From NCBI RefSeq assembly GCF_965638725.1, contig NC_134958.1:14635464-14699463 (forward strand): a stretch of 64,000 bases of DNA, in the 5' to 3' direction. Shown one piece after another: positions 13,501 to 28,500 of this stretch. The first letter of the stretch is position 1. Every line of letters starts with the position of its first letter. Source of the DNA: Aptenodytes patagonicus. Lineage: Eukaryota; Chordata; Aves; Sphenisciformes; Spheniscidae. The notes below the pieces were generated by a model. That model was not told the origin of the DNA. It ran no database searches and saw only the letters and a list, made by a program, of their open reading frames with translations. Both the position numbers and the translations under genes were made by a program.

Positions 13501-16500
13501 GCGATCAGTTCTGGTAAGAAGCTAACCCAGCCCCCATTGCAGAGTTTTATTTTAGCAGAACAAGAACATGCAGCTCTAACAAGAATATTCAAGTATTGGG
13601 GATCAAAATGTGAGACTGAATTAGAAAGCCAAAAATAAATGAACTACTGACATAACCATCTGAATTGTGTAGAAACAAGATAATCAGCAGAAAACAAACA
13701 GTATTCCAGCTTACAGAACAGCTCACAACAATGAAATGCTATATATCATATATAGCACATATATAGCATATATCATATATAGGTGACAGACTCAGAAGGA
13801 AAATAAGCAAGTCCATGCCACAGGAGCATGATACCGAACTTCCAACCTCAGTATTCAAAACAGGACTGTGTTCACGATCAAACGGTGAGACTAAAGGGGA
13901 TGCCATAGAAGACAACATATTGAAAGACTCCACCTTTCTGCAGACATTCATCAGAAAAAAAAAAGTATAAGTGTCTGTCACAGAACCTTGGGTACCACCT
14001 CAAGAAGCCAGCAATTTCTGCACAAAAGAGTTGGTGTTAATGCTCAGAGCTCTAAACTGGAGTGTCTTCTGGGGCATGTCTAGAAAACTGTCAGTAGAAA
14101 ATAAAAATAGCTTAGAAAATTGAATTCACCACAGACAAATGACATCACAAAAACCCAAAGACTTGCAGGAAGGTTTACTTCCTCCACAACAGTTAGGAGT
14201 CCATGACCAGGCTGATAAAAATGTTGCGGACAATAACAAGTATTTTACTTTCCCAAGATCCATGTGCCTTTTAAGGGACTCGGAGGTCTGTTGGAACCTC
14301 CCTACAATAGTTGGTTAAGATGTGAGCAGCAGAGAATGAAGGTAGCTACCACTTGGTCTCAGGCATTTGAGTTCAATACATTTGTAAATGCCAGAAAAAG
14401 GAGATTTGGTGCCAGTTTACTGAGAAAACAGTCGTAACTAAGCAATATGAAATCAAAGTCTCTCTGAATACAAGGTGACTAGTACTAAAGTAAATGAAAA
14501 GATTCAAGTGTGAAAAATAAGTATGTTGGAAGAAAGTATGAAATCAGCCACTATTGCTCAAGCAGCTTGGTCACTAACTTAGCTGTGAAAAGAAGCATTC
14601 CTATCAAGATTCAATTCAACCATCGAACAGTATTAGCAAAAGGATAAACACCAAAGTCCGGATTATATACACTTATGTCTCCTGTGCCTGGTCAGGCAAC
14701 CTGACCTTAGAATGCACACAATAAAACTAGAAGAGGTAAAGAGAACAAAGAATAGTTGGCAGTGTACAGCAGCTTCTATACCAGGAGTAACCAGGCAGAC
14801 AAGGGCTTTCTCAAGCTGACAACTGGACAGGAAGAAGAGGGGAAATGTGGTAGAGGTATCACTAGCAATAAAAGGTGAAGCTTGAAGAACTAATCAATCT
14901 TTCCTCAAGACAAAAAACCAAAGCAGCAGACATTTTTAAGAAAGGAGGAGTCATCCTCTTTCCTCCCCTCTTCAACACAGTACTGAATTAAATGAGAACA
15001 CGCTGCCACAAGATGATGGGGATGCCAGAAGTCCAAATGGTTCAGAAGTTTAGATAAATATAAGTCAGTCCTACAAAGGGTTATTAAACCCATCACATAG
15101 ATACAGCCTACAGCTCTAAAGTCCCTTAATTACAGACTGCTAGAAGCAAAAAGGGTATTTGGGGTAGAACAGCATTCTAGACTTGACTCATTTGATTATC
15201 CCTAAGCACCTGTTACTGGTGACTATCAGACAGCAGAAGAGGTTAGGAAAATCTCCGGCTTGAGCCGGTGTAGCCATTCCAATGTTGTTACAGCCCTAGA
15301 CAACTGGCATGTAGGCAGTGTTCACATGCCGCTTGACATTTAGAGGACTTGAAGTAGCTTGTGAGAGAGCCACTAGCTGCGCCAAAGATAGCAGAGGATA
15401 CCACAAGAGACATGCAGCAGGAGCAGATGCTTGAGTAATATGTTCAGATTAAGAACAAGACTTCTATTAGAAGAAGAAAAACAGTAACTCCCAAGTTGAG
15501 ATACTGTTTTGAGAGCATCTTTGATGAGACTGCTTGCATATATCTCATTTAAAAACAGATGCTGTTCTCAAATTTGTTATTCAGTGCCATATCTTCCCTC
15601 CAGAACACTGTCAGCTGCCCTTCTTATTTTCCAAGCACCCGTTAACTCTGATTGTTTACTGATTTTTTGCAAGTTAATCATATTAGGCCCATCAAAGGTA
15701 GCATAAACTCTCAGAAGTTGGAATTTGGCAGAGCTACATAAAAACAGTCCAGAGAAGCCAGTATCTATAGTGTTGTATTTCATTTTTGGCAACCTGCTAT
15801 AACCATACAAAATCTTTTTCCATGATAGCTTCTAGTTATCATAAGATGAATAATTATTTTAAAAACAAGTCTATACAACTTTCATTTCATGCATATTTCT
15901 ATTTGATCAAATATTGCTTACAAATAGTCTCAAAAGCTTTTTGAACCAGTTGCTGCAGTTTACAGAAACAGTTACTCTGAACCAACAGTAAAAATACAGC
16001 ACATTAAGAAGCAGGTTCAAACCTCACATTTCTAAAACCACCTATCATAGCAGCCTCGCTCCCAAGACTTACAGAAGGCAGTGCAGTTTATTACTGATTT
16101 CCATGGAAGCAGAACTCCAGGCTACAGTAAGCATGCAGACCAACTGTAACCTTCTAGAACTATCCAGTTTCAAAAATTCTGAAGTCAGTTCTCCTCCACT
16201 TCTTTTTAAACAGTGGACACGCCGAATGCATTTGACTACTCATATTGTACCCTATCCAACTGAAAAGGTATACATTTCAGAGAAACTAAAAACTGGTAGT
16301 CCATACTGGCTTTTAAAAAACCCACCAAAACGATACACTGCAGTACTTATAATTGTTAACTGAATTGCTACCAAAGCTTACATTATTACAACTGAGGACT
16401 TTAAGAGTCTCTAAAAGAAATCTATGAAAGCAAGGAGATTTGGATTTCAGGATGAAAATCCTGGTTTGACAATCCATCCTTAACTCACCGCGTCGATATT

Positions 16501-19500
16501 GTAGGGGTCTCCAAACAGCAAACAGTATGCGCTCCATCTCGTCTGAAAAATCTAGGCACAATGGGGGTTGAGTTAAGGAAAGAATGTCAGACCTAGTGTT
16601 TAGCCTTAAAGAGAATCTATTTAAGATTCAAAAATTTACCTTTTTAGCAGCATATTATAATCCTACTGAACATTCCTGGAGGATAAGTTGTGTTTAGATT
16701 GTTATTTCTTTTCCATTATTGTTTGGCTATCTGAAGAATATGTTTCAAAATAAGTTACCTTTCCCTCTGTTCAATCCTCCAAGAATGCTACAAAAGGTAA
16801 ATTTTGAGGCCCAAATAGGTTGACAGTGTTACCCTTTTAGAATAGTTGCATGATCAGTTTCTCCCCCTCCCCACCATCAGTACTTTATGTATCTGCAATG
16901 ACCTTAGAGTTACAACAAGAGAACAATCCAGAAGTTTTATTTTGGAGCTGTATTTTGAGATTTTTCAGAAGCCATCTTGCCTTTAACTGTAAGCAGAATC
17001 TGAGAAGCAGTAGTTTGGTCAATAATAAATCAGTATCACAACCCTGCATCACTGCTAGGGCAAGTCAAAGTACTTCCTCTCCCTCAGCCTCCAAATAGAG
17101 AAGAAAAACCGGGAGACTTTGTTGAAAGAAGCACAGGTCTAATTTAGAGGGATGCATTGGATGCTGGTAATGGCTAGAGACTAGGAGCAAGATCAGTGCA
17201 ACAAGCATATGGGACGCTGTTATAAATAACTTTCATAATGCAAGACTGCTGTTCTAATGACAACAGTTTTCCTTCTTCTCCTTTACAACTCTGAAAATCC
17301 ACCATCGAGGAATTAATTTTTCCAATCAACATGAAACAGAAGTTTCAGAGAATTAGCTTACTGTCTGTTTTGCTATGCTGGAAACAACCACCCATGCATA
17401 GGATAGTGATGACAGCAAAAAAAAAAAAAAAGCCGCTCCCTTTCCCCAACTGGTTTCAACCAGAGAGTAAAGACAGACCTGGTAACATGCTTTCAAGCTT
17501 TAGAGTTACACAGAGACTTAAGATGAAGTCATTTTTGCTGTGCGGGTCTCCCTTGGATGCAACATTACTATGTGTGGTTGAGAGGATTAAGCCAACTTTG
17601 ATTTCAAGCGCAGGTTAACATTTAGCATTTACTCAGCCAGAGAGAACAACTCATCCCACTGCAATCAGTCTGAACTACCAAGATGATTCAAGCTGACAGT
17701 ATAGGGAACCTAATCCTGAAGTTACTATTGGTATGTTCTCTATAATGCAAATTTTAGACATTCACAATTGAGTCATCACTACCTGTGTCAAAGTTACACA
17801 TGAAATTAATTCTACTCCCACTAAATGCAAGACGACTCAGGTGCAACAACCCCTTAAGCAGCTGAATTAGTAATGGTCATAATTTAGATCTGTTTTAATT
17901 AGATTTTAATGACATTTATTAGGAACTGTCTAAACAGACATTTGGTTCGGGGTTTTTTCACCCCCAAATGAAGACAAACAGGTGACTAGGTCCCTGTCAG
18001 AGGTCCGTCCTGAGCTGACAGAGCACACCAAACCGGTGGTATTAAAGCACCTCAGAATCTACAGCAACAGACCACAAGGGAGCATGCATGCAGCATGACG
18101 GCCAGATCCATCGGACTCCCCATTCCAGAGACCAAGAGCCAATTTACAGCCTTGGCTAGGCTTTGACTAATCCCAAAGTGAAATTTGCATTCAGGATCTA
18201 GAGCAAAAAACCAAACAAAAACACAAAAAACCTGTACCCACTACCGCTGCACTTCTGAAATCAATTATATGTATTTCATAACAGAGTTGCCCATAAATGA
18301 GACCTGAAATCTGAGGCTGCTGCCAAATGCTCTTCTTAGGAATTGATGTCATTTCAGCAGCTTCCTCATGAAGACCAGAATCATAAATGAAGTTAGGAGT
18401 TCAAAACATCACATTAGTAATGACCATCTTCATAATTTAGTGAAGTACTACCCCAAATAGAAGAAGAGTTTCATGGCACATGAGCAAAGCAGTAGAGCTG
18501 TACTGACTGTATGAGAATCTAAACACCACCATACAAGCCTATTCTGAAAAACAAAAAGGATGGAATGAAAGAAATCTGACAGTTACATCCTGAAATTTTT
18601 TCTTCTAATAAATGTCTGAGCTTGCTTCTGGTCTCTTAAGATGCAAAACCATTTTTAATAGCATATGGGTTTAGTTTTGTCAAAAACGGCAAAACAAAGA
18701 CTCCTTAAATACAGTTTTAACAATTGTACAGTAAGAAGGCAAGGCATTTTAAGGATTTTATTCAAAAGTGCTTGCACAGCTTGGAAGAACTGTAAAATTC
18801 TATATAGAAACCGATTTCAGTGAGATACACAAAAGTCTTACGAGCACTCACCACTTTTTGAGTGTCAGTTCACTAACTTAAGAGGAATAGAAGTGCAAAA
18901 AAAGTACAGTGTTAGTGTCTACTCAGTACCTTGATTCAGTATTAAACACTGCACAATCTAAGAAGGCAGTTTTATTAAAATACTTCAAAGGCCTTTTTGA
19001 TATTACAAAAGTGAAACATAACTTTTGTATGGGTTGTGTCAGAAGTAGTTTAGCCTGCAGAATCATTCTAAGAAAAATACTATTTAAAGATCAATAGTAA
19101 AACTGACAAGCAAAAGTTTGGGAGGTTTTTTTGGTGTTGTTTTTTTTTTGTTTGTTTGTTTTTTAAATAAAAAGCTTCTTACACTTCAACATTTTTCTGC
19201 TGCAGACCAGAAGTCTTCTTGCCCGGAGCAGCACCTCTCATCTTCCCCTCTGCATATTGTTCCCTTTAAAAAAAAAAAAGAGTAAATTCGTAAATAAGAC
19301 TTCAATGGAAAAAGAAGCTTGTTTTCCCTCAAAGGGTAACAGGTTATGCAAAACATTTAGAGAATGTCTAGTAAATGGCTTTACAAATCAGTATGTGTCA
19401 TGAGCAGGAACAAATTCAACTCGGTATCAAGAAGATTTGGGCAGCTTCATACAACACTTAGCAGTATGAACACCCATTTCCTCCCCCTCCCACCATCCTT

Positions 19501-22500
19501 GTTAATCTGAATCACATGAAAGCAGCACACTGCTTCTGAAAAATATAAAACAACTTCTCAATAAATTCATTTCTATTAAAGAAATACAAGATTAGCATTC
19601 ATAAAAATCAAAGTATTTGTAGGCATCCTGAAGTTGTCTTGAGAAGATCCTTACCACTTCACAGTATATTTTAAGGACACAGCACAAGGGTCATTTTTAG
19701 CCACCTAATTTCCACACTATAGAATGTACATGCAGTTAGTCAGGCTGCCTCTCCGTTTCATCAACTTACTCTTCCTTAAAACCTCAAGTCACCATTTTAA
19801 ATCTAAGTAGCAGCTTGCTCTTTCTAAACTGCTAGAGGACAAAGATCAGAACACCTCTGTAAACCAAAGCATCTCAAGAATAAATGAACATATGAACACC
19901 TCTTGAAAGGTGTTTTTTTTTTTTTAAACTCACTAACTTCCCTTGATATACAGTTGTTGGATTGAAGCTCTATGAAAAAATAATTTACTGACAAGGACTT
20001 CTAACAAAAATACTTACTGATTGGCCTTTTGAAGTTCTTTTTGTTTCTGCAAATTGGTATCCACGTATTTGAGCACTCTGCTTTCTGGAACCCATTCATC
20101 CCAGCTGAAAAAAAAATTTTTAAAAAATCAAACGATCATTCAAAAACATTACCTAATTGCATTCTACACGCAATAGTCAATTAAAAGCTTCACAGAATTT
20201 GAGACTGAACTCTGCTTTTGTGTCAAGTCATGGACTGGCACAACTGAAAGTGTAAATTACCAAACGCATTCCCCACTGACTGAAGCTGTTAACGATTTTT
20301 CTAGGGAAGTGTAACCCTCAGTCATTTCCAAAGAGTTCCCAAACTTGAAGGATGGGCAATTTAGGAGGGAAGGGACTGTCTTTAATTTAAATGAAGCATC
20401 TCAGGAAAAAAAAAAATTCTATGCTTACTAAATTATGGGACACCTGTAGCCATAACTATATTATGAAGCAAGTTTCCTTTATCTATTCCAACATTTTATA
20501 GGTTAACAAATTCAGCAATAAGATCTTACTGTAAGAAGAAGAGCTCTGATTTCTGTCTGTGAAGGAAACCAAGATGGCATGAATATTTGAAGAATCTGAA
20601 GTGAACGATTTAAGAGAACAGGTGTTGGGGAAATTGCCATTATGAGCAAGAATTCCACTTTGACAAAGAGTGGATATCTGAGCAATCTGACAATTTATTT
20701 CAAATAAAACACATTAAAAGTGGCCAAGTTATTCTGAAGTATGCAAGTTAAAGCTCTTTATATAAAGAGTTCTTTTATCATTTTCATTTCATGGCAATAG
20801 CTGCCAGTCTTGGAACATCAAGGTGGCAAAACCAATACTACTACAGGAGTACAAGGTCTTCAAGAGTGTTAAGACAAGGCAAGCTTAGCATCCAAAAGTT
20901 ACAGAGAAACACATGTCCAGCTGTACACATTCTAAGACTATGTTTTTAGGATAGTGCTTTGGTCAGATATTTAAGCCACTTATTTTAATCCTGCCCGTAC
21001 AGCTGCAAGAGACCTTCAAAAGAAGTGCTATATGACTGTGCGGCACATTTTACTGTATGAAGAAGAAACTTTTTTGGTATCCTATCTGTTGATATTTGCA
21101 AAAAAAATTAAGTCGTCGAGCAATTAACAAGTAACAAAGGACCACAATTATAGAAACCAAAATTAAGGTGTCATATTGCCCCAGTTGTCTAGATCTTGCA
21201 GCAACGCCACTTTTAATGTAGTTAATTGGAAGCTTGAAGGCAAAAAAACTCAAACAGCGCAAGCAAGAAAAGCAGGAGTCACGACATCACTTATGGCACC
21301 TTCATCAGAGATAAACAAGGAGAGGAAGTATCAAATTTATGCTGCCTCATTAATATAAAGCAGCCACCATAAGAGCCAATTATGCTCCCTGTAACTGTCG
21401 GTGTTTACAATAAAACATTTATCTGTCCATTTGGCAGGGGTGGGGGGGTGCGCGGATGCATTTAAAAAAGTTACATATTAAAACATGAAGTTCAGCTTTT
21501 AGTCATGTCAGGGAGATTAAGATACTAGTGACTAAGAGTCTTCACTCTAGAGTCTGCAACAGTGAAATGAAACTAAAACAAACAAAACAGGAAAGTGCTC
21601 TCTGAAAGACTTCTGGAGTCTGAAGAGCTGAAGCTTTTAATTGCTAAGAAACCCCCTCCACTTTTCCTAAATTCAAAGCCTAATGGCAGAACAGAATTCA
21701 AATGAAAGAAAAAAAGACAAGTACATAAATGCAATAATCTCATGAACGTATTCACCTTTAATGGGCTCAACATTTATTACATGGAGACGCCTTTATTCTT
21801 TGGCAATCTCTCACCTAGAATCCTACCATTTTTGCAGAAGGGAAAAGTAACTCTAATTTTACCTTAGCATGAGAGGCAAGAACTGAAATACAGGCTAAAC
21901 CTGCTCCTGTGAAGGACTAAAATAGACAGCCCTTCCCATTCTGAACACAACCTTCAGTAAGGCATGCTTCTCCAAATCTTTGCTACCAAACTTTGCTGCC
22001 AAAGTGGTATAGAAGTAAAGTACACTGTGTATTTGAGTAGAGTTTTGCTCCACCTCAGTAGGGGTTGCCTCTCCTACCAACACGTAACAAGGAAGTTTTT
22101 GTACCAGGTATTTTTGCCAGGGAGGAATTACAGTAACTATTTTCAAACTTGAACAAACAGAATGCTATAAAGCATTCCCATTAGTCTAATGACACCCTAA
22201 GCTAGTTTGTCTATACAACCAAAGCTCTGAAGGAAATGGTTAGTTAGGCAATGTTTTCTTTGTGTTACTATAAATCATTGGCTTATGTATAAAAATCATT
22301 TAGGTCAGTTTCAGAAACAGTCTCCTAAGGACACAGACATGGTAGTGCTAGTCCATCAAGCTCTCATTCAAACTGACAAAGCTTGCATTTTCCCATAAAG
22401 GAAAAATGAAATACTGCTTTCATTTTATGCAATACTTACTTTTTATTCCAACCACTGTAATGGATAAAGTATTTCACTTGCTTGTCCTTTATGGCAACCT

Positions 22501-25500
22501 TTACACACTGAAACAGAGAAGAAAGTTCAGTCAGTACCAATGAAAAAGATCTGAATGAGTTTTGCTTTTTTAGCTTTCAGAGTTTAAGCATGCAGAGATT
22601 TCCATGCAAGCGACTGAAATACCGGCAGCTATTTCACAGCAGAAAGTAAGTTCTCTAACACAAGTTACTACCTATTTATGGATTTGGAGGGGCTAGGCAA
22701 ACAAGCGACTCTGCTCAGCTATCCAAAGGGACACCTTCATTCACGAGAAGGATCCGAAACCCCTGAGGATGACCAGAAGAGTAAACAAGCAGTCACTTCA
22801 CTACCCCCAGGTTAGCCAAAAGCCATTCACTAGAGAGCTTGTTCACATGCAGGCCCCTACCTCACAGACAGGTAAGCTGGCTGAAGTAGAGGAGTCTTCA
22901 AAAGTAAAATAAATAATATGGATCTCTACAGCCACAGAGAGAGCATTATATTCAGTAGAAAGAGTTGCAGTAAGGGCTTTTTCTAGGTTAAGAATGTATA
23001 CATGAGGTAAATAAAAACAGTTATTTCCATCAAACAACTGGCCTATGAATACACTAACTTCCTCATATACTGATATTAAGGCAAGACCATTAAAAGAGGG
23101 AACACGTACATAACAAGGTTGCTCCAGCCACTCCACAGTATCACTCCGATTCAGAAGTGTCCCTCACAAACTCCTCACAAACTTTTCTGCCTTATAGTTT
23201 AGCACAGCCGTACTTGCAGCCTGCAAGACCCTGTCTCAGCTCAGAGGAATATGTTCAGGTGAGCTGGAACAACTGCGCACACTACCTGTTAACACAAATT
23301 CCTCCTACCCCTGCGGTCTAGCACATAAGAGCTCAAGCTACCACATCTATATAAAAGAAAAACATAGCCAGAGACATGCCTCTTCCGGCAAAAACATAGC
23401 CCAGAACAGAAACTACATAACCTACCTCATGTCCCTGAACTTTTTTGCTACACCAAATTAAATCAACCAACTTCTGCTTCGATAAGGCACTTCATCCAGA
23501 AAGGTATTGCTCTGGATACACTGAGATACAGATGCCACTGTACCACTTTAACAGTGAAATAATGAGGTGGTTGTAAAACATGAGGACACCCTCTTTGGCT
23601 CTAGCTTTTAGTCCCTTTTTAAGGATTTTTTCCATTGAAGTAAAAAATGACTCAAAAGTCGTAACTGGTATTTTCTTGCCATGCTAATTGAGTTACCTCT
23701 AAGTATTTGAGAGGACAGAGCCTTCTGCTGTACAGCATTTTCTCAAGACTTTTGTGGCGACTCCTTCCTGCACCCTCTCCAATTAAACAAAAAGTAGTTG
23801 TCAACATAGAGAGGAACATCATATTTCAGTACTAATCTCCAAAATGCCACATATGGAACTTAAACTCAGTCTCACCTAGACTTGCAACTAGGAGTAAGGA
23901 TATCCTAATCTTGTTTGATATACTACTGCACCAGTGGCTCATTTTGACAGTCCTGGAGTTAAAGCCAGCCAAATACAGACTGTGTGCTTAAGAAGTGTCT
24001 GCTTGTTTTGAAGAATGTAAGTGAGCATGAAGTAAAAGAAGATTCAAATGTATTTCTGTACCAAAATGGCCTCCTTCCTGCTGGAGGTTAGAAGTGTAAG
24101 TGAATCTCATTTAACTCTGCATTGTACAGAGATGTACAAACAGTTACCGTTTGTCATAATTTTTCATACTACTCTAACACAAACACAAGTGCTTCTCTGA
24201 TCGTCTTGCTACAGGAAGCCAAGGATATGGTCATCAGGAACGAAATAACTTATGTATTGAGAATCACAGAAGAAATATAGATCAAAGGAACAGGAGGAAA
24301 GTTAAGGTTATTATTCATTACTACCTACAAAGTATCTTTGTAAAATTAAACCCAGTTCCTTCTGCCATTTCAGGAGCCCAGAAGGATCCAGACTCTCAAT
24401 ATAAATAGCCAGCCAAAAGCTACCTTGCCAACTGGGAAGTCCCTTCTAGCACCAAGCTGGCAGAGCCAGTTCCTGCAACACTCATTCCACCCTTGTGTAA
24501 AAGAGAAGAGGGGCACAGCACAGCATGGAGAAGCACACCGCTGTAGCAGCTCTGGACTGTTTAATTGACCAAAGAGTTAAGACTTCTGCTAACAGAAGTT
24601 TGTTTCCACAAAAACAGAAGCCTTGATTACTCTCCTCTCTGTACTAGCACCTGGGCAGGTACTGGCAGAAGACAACACTCTGAGCATACATTCACAACGA
24701 CCTTGTCCTCCAGTTCTAGAGCAAGGGAGAGAACAGAGGAGAATCACTAGAGTGAAAATGTTTTAGACAAGCACGTCCCTGTCAATGCTCTGGACATTAT
24801 TTTAACATTAGAATGACTATTTCCTGATAGCATGAAGAGAGATGTCGGGTATTTCTAGCTGCCTCCCTACTACCACCTCTCTGAAGTTGTCCCATCAGTT
24901 AACATTTCCTGACACTAAAACCTAATGGATTTAGGTCTCTATTTAAGGTGCCCCAGGAATTTCTGCAAGTCTAATCCACACAGCTACAAAAGCCCTTTGG
25001 TTCAATTTCATAGGAAGTGGAAACAGGCAGTCAAATTAGGAGTTACTGAAGGAATTACCTTCAATAAAACAGATGGCATGGCAGTGACATCTGCTTAAGG
25101 CCCACAAGAAAAGCACTTCATTGGAAGTATTGCAGCAGAGGCCTGCAACCGAAGCAGTAAGGATACTTCTCCAAGTCACAAATTTGCAATGCATGGTTTC
25201 TGTGGTTAAAGAGCCAGAGCTGAGAATGCCACTTCCTTTGTCACTTTAATCCAGCACTATCTTCTGCAGCATCGTCCTATTTGAAGACCATTGATTGTAC
25301 TCAGCCACCTACATCTCTGAGGAAGCTCAAACTGCAGCTAACTTACTAGCTCATGCATTAGCACCAAGTCCTATGGGCACAAATGCTTTCCAGTGCTCTG
25401 GGAACACAGATGTATCAAATGTCCAACACAAGACCACCCGGCCTTTAGTAGTTTACCAGACTAGCTGCATAGTACCATTGGGTTTTCTGAAATTTTTCTA

Positions 25501-28500
25501 TAATATAGAGCTCCAGGATTTAAAACTAATTAATTTCATACACTATCAGGTTTTCCTTCATTTTAGTTTCAGTCCTTAATCCTATCTAGTGAGGCACAGC
25601 AGGTAAACTAATACAATTCCTTATTTTCTTGGGGAACAGTCAGAACCATCTGCAGCAATAAGCAACCACACATACCTTTGCTTCATAAAGGAGAGGTCCA
25701 TGAAAACAAAGCACTCGTTCACCTGAAAGAAAGTTGCAGATAAACATCTTAGAACACCACCAATGTGCCATTTCTATAAAATACATGTCATCAAGTACAA
25801 CATAGAATGAATCCAGTGTCAACCTAGAAAGAAATTCAATGGCAGATACTGATTTGAAAAGCAAGCTAGTGTTTGAGAAGCAAATTCACTCTTGTACAAA
25901 AGGTCTGATTATTTAGGCCATAAGCAAAGATTCCTGAGGACCTCCCTGAAAACCACTCATGCAAGGACAGCTGCATGCAAACCATGTCCAAGCCTGCCCA
26001 GAGTTTTGCAGAACAGCTGGTTACTTCAGCAAACAATTGGCACCAAAATTTACATTCCTGCCCATACTTCCATCCACTGCCAACTCAAGTTATAGACACC
26101 CTTGCATCCTGTTGCAAGGCTGGCACAGGGAACTCCTTCAAAGCCTTGAACTTCAGATGCACACACCAAAACACACTGGCTTGATACAAATGGACTACTT
26201 CAGCCTAAGTACTCAAGCAGTAAGCAGGTAAAACTATCTTACTCTAAGGGATTCTTTAGTCTCCATGACATTGCATTTTGACTCAGAGCAGGAAATTAGC
26301 TCTCATAAGAGATGTCACCTCTGCATCTTAAGCTTCTGACACAAATAAAAGCAAGTGCTATTAGTACTCCTTTTCTTGCAGGAAGTACACCACCTGGTAT
26401 TTCTAGTTCAATGAAGTCAGGAAGAGACCCCGACATTGTTTTCCCATCTGAGTTGTGGGACAGAAGAATGCCAGGCTTGTGCAACAGCAAGAAAATTGTT
26501 CACTTTGTGGTTTTTAAGTAGGAAGAGATTGTTCTTCAGTCTGTTTTTTTTCCTTAATGGCAAGGTCTTATTGTGCGGTTACGTTGTGGGAATTTGAACG
26601 TACTTAACACAGGATATCCGAGTACAGATGTTTCCTTCTTGAAAGCTGCAGTACCTCACATTTTCAGAGAGACAAGCTGCATAATACACTCCAGGGTGTA
26701 GCACACATCCAGTTCTTGCCACTATTTCCGGGACATACAGGACAGAAGAGAGCTGTCACAGTCACCATATACAGGCTGTACAGTACACATATGCAGGTAC
26801 TTATTCAGTCCCCAGACTGGGCTGGGAAGGAGGTCTGCAGAAGCAGGCTGTCTCTCCAGTAACACAACTCTGGGTGCCTTCTTCCTTGTGAGCAGCTCAG
26901 AAATTACTAGGGTGGGGGAAGGGCCAGTTCATGGGCTATAGGTTTAAAAGTACCCTCCCCATTGTAAATTTTACTCTACTCTTCAAAACCACTTTCTGCA
27001 TATTCAAGTGATTGATACAGTCAGTGGCACATTGTGCCATTAACTTTGACTCTCTTGAATCCTGTAGAATTCTGGCTTTATTTGCCTCTTTATTCCACAG
27101 ACATAACACGACATTGATGAAACTTTTAACCAGATGGGTGCTAAACAGACACTTGCTCTGCAAACAGAAATTGAATGTCCCGCATCTCAATTTTTTTTTG
27201 GTGAGGGGGCAGAGCAGTTCTTGCACTCATTCCCAAAACACACTTCTGGCAGCGTCAGTGCCTGATGACAAACCACCTGATTTTGCTTGAAGCAGATGAG
27301 GGAGGATTCAGACACACCATTTCACCACCAAGACTGGGAGGCAAGCAGATACAGCAACAGCCTCTTCAACCAGTACGGCTACTATCACATTTCATCTAAC
27401 ACATCCAGACTCTGATTGAACAATATGCAACTATAGATTTACTCCTTCATTCCTACACTGACTAGAAAGAACTAGTCATGTTTTAAGATTTCATTATTAT
27501 CCAATCTGTAGGATCCCATGCTCTCCATAGAGCTGAAACAAGTATTCACAGTAAAGTCTAAGAACACAGAACTAGGTCAGAAGTGTATTTCAACTTGTAA
27601 AATGCTTCTATGTATCAAGAAAGAAAAAGGTTTAGAAAGGTTCTCAGGGAAGCGCCCATTTTGATACAGTCAGTACTTTTATTTAAAAAAATAAAATATC
27701 TTTATAATCAGGGCTAACAATCAGAAGTTACATTATTATCCTCACGCGTCATACTGGAAAACACATCTCTATTTCAATTATTGTTCAAGGTCTTTCTAGG
27801 TAAGATGTCCACAGTTACCAAGAATTATTTTGTTTATTTTTAAGAAACACATGAATCTCAGTTTTGCAGAAAGGGTTCCGTTTTCATGATAACCTAACAG
27901 GCTCTTGCTCCTTCCCAGCTTACTGCAGACATGCACGAGGCCTCTCTGAATCTACAGACCCTTCTCTCCTACAGCTGCAGCGGAACACCCACACCTATTC
28001 CTTATCCCAAAGACAGTATTTGTAGGAGAACAGTTCTTTAGCTGTTAACACCCCTGAATGCCAAGCTACACAGAGTGTTTCGGCTGGATCAGTTAGGCTC
28101 TGAATGGGCACGTCTTCTGCCCTCGCCGCGCCATCAAAGGCTTCATGTGAGGAAAAGCTTGGGGAAGTCAGAATTCAACCACCCACTCCTTCGACTGTTC
28201 TACATGCAGAGTATTTGTAGAAACAAGAGGTTCTCAATCTGCGGATCAAGGATACAACTACCAATGAAGCCTTCCAATTGATATCAGAGTGGCAAGCTAA
28301 CTAGCATCTTCAGAACAGACGAGAAAACACAGAAGTCACCAGCATCAGCAGAAGAAAAATCTGCCTTAAGCAACTCGGAAGTTGAATCTGACATCTGAGA
28401 TTCTTTTGTATTTGCTTTAAAAAAAAGTCAGCATTGAGATGCAAGACACCTGAAGTACCTACAACACGCAATTCATGTTTGTCCAAATGCCAATCTCATT

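Larger units (their letters stand above)
11084..19182 (-). other. MORF4L1 intron 5 (8.1 kb)
   Basis: This is the longest intron of the gene. It is AT-rich and I see no second gene in it. It holds the candidate cassette exon (16489-16542), an AT dinucleotide-rich repeat near 13740, and simple poly-A/poly-T tracts, including a T-rich run on the plus strand just inside the exon 5 donor (19131-19165). Confidence 0.7.

Noticed and set aside
20105-22439. Search for the cassette exon of the longer mammalian MRG15 isoform (about 39 extra residues after the SGWNK stretch)
   Set aside because: No matching or splice-bounded segment was seen in intron 3. The isoform may be absent here.
28080-28145. CpG cluster in MORF4L1 intron 1, considered as a hidden exon
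   Set aside because: No acceptor and donor pair flanks it on either strand, and no open frame joins to exons 1 and 2.
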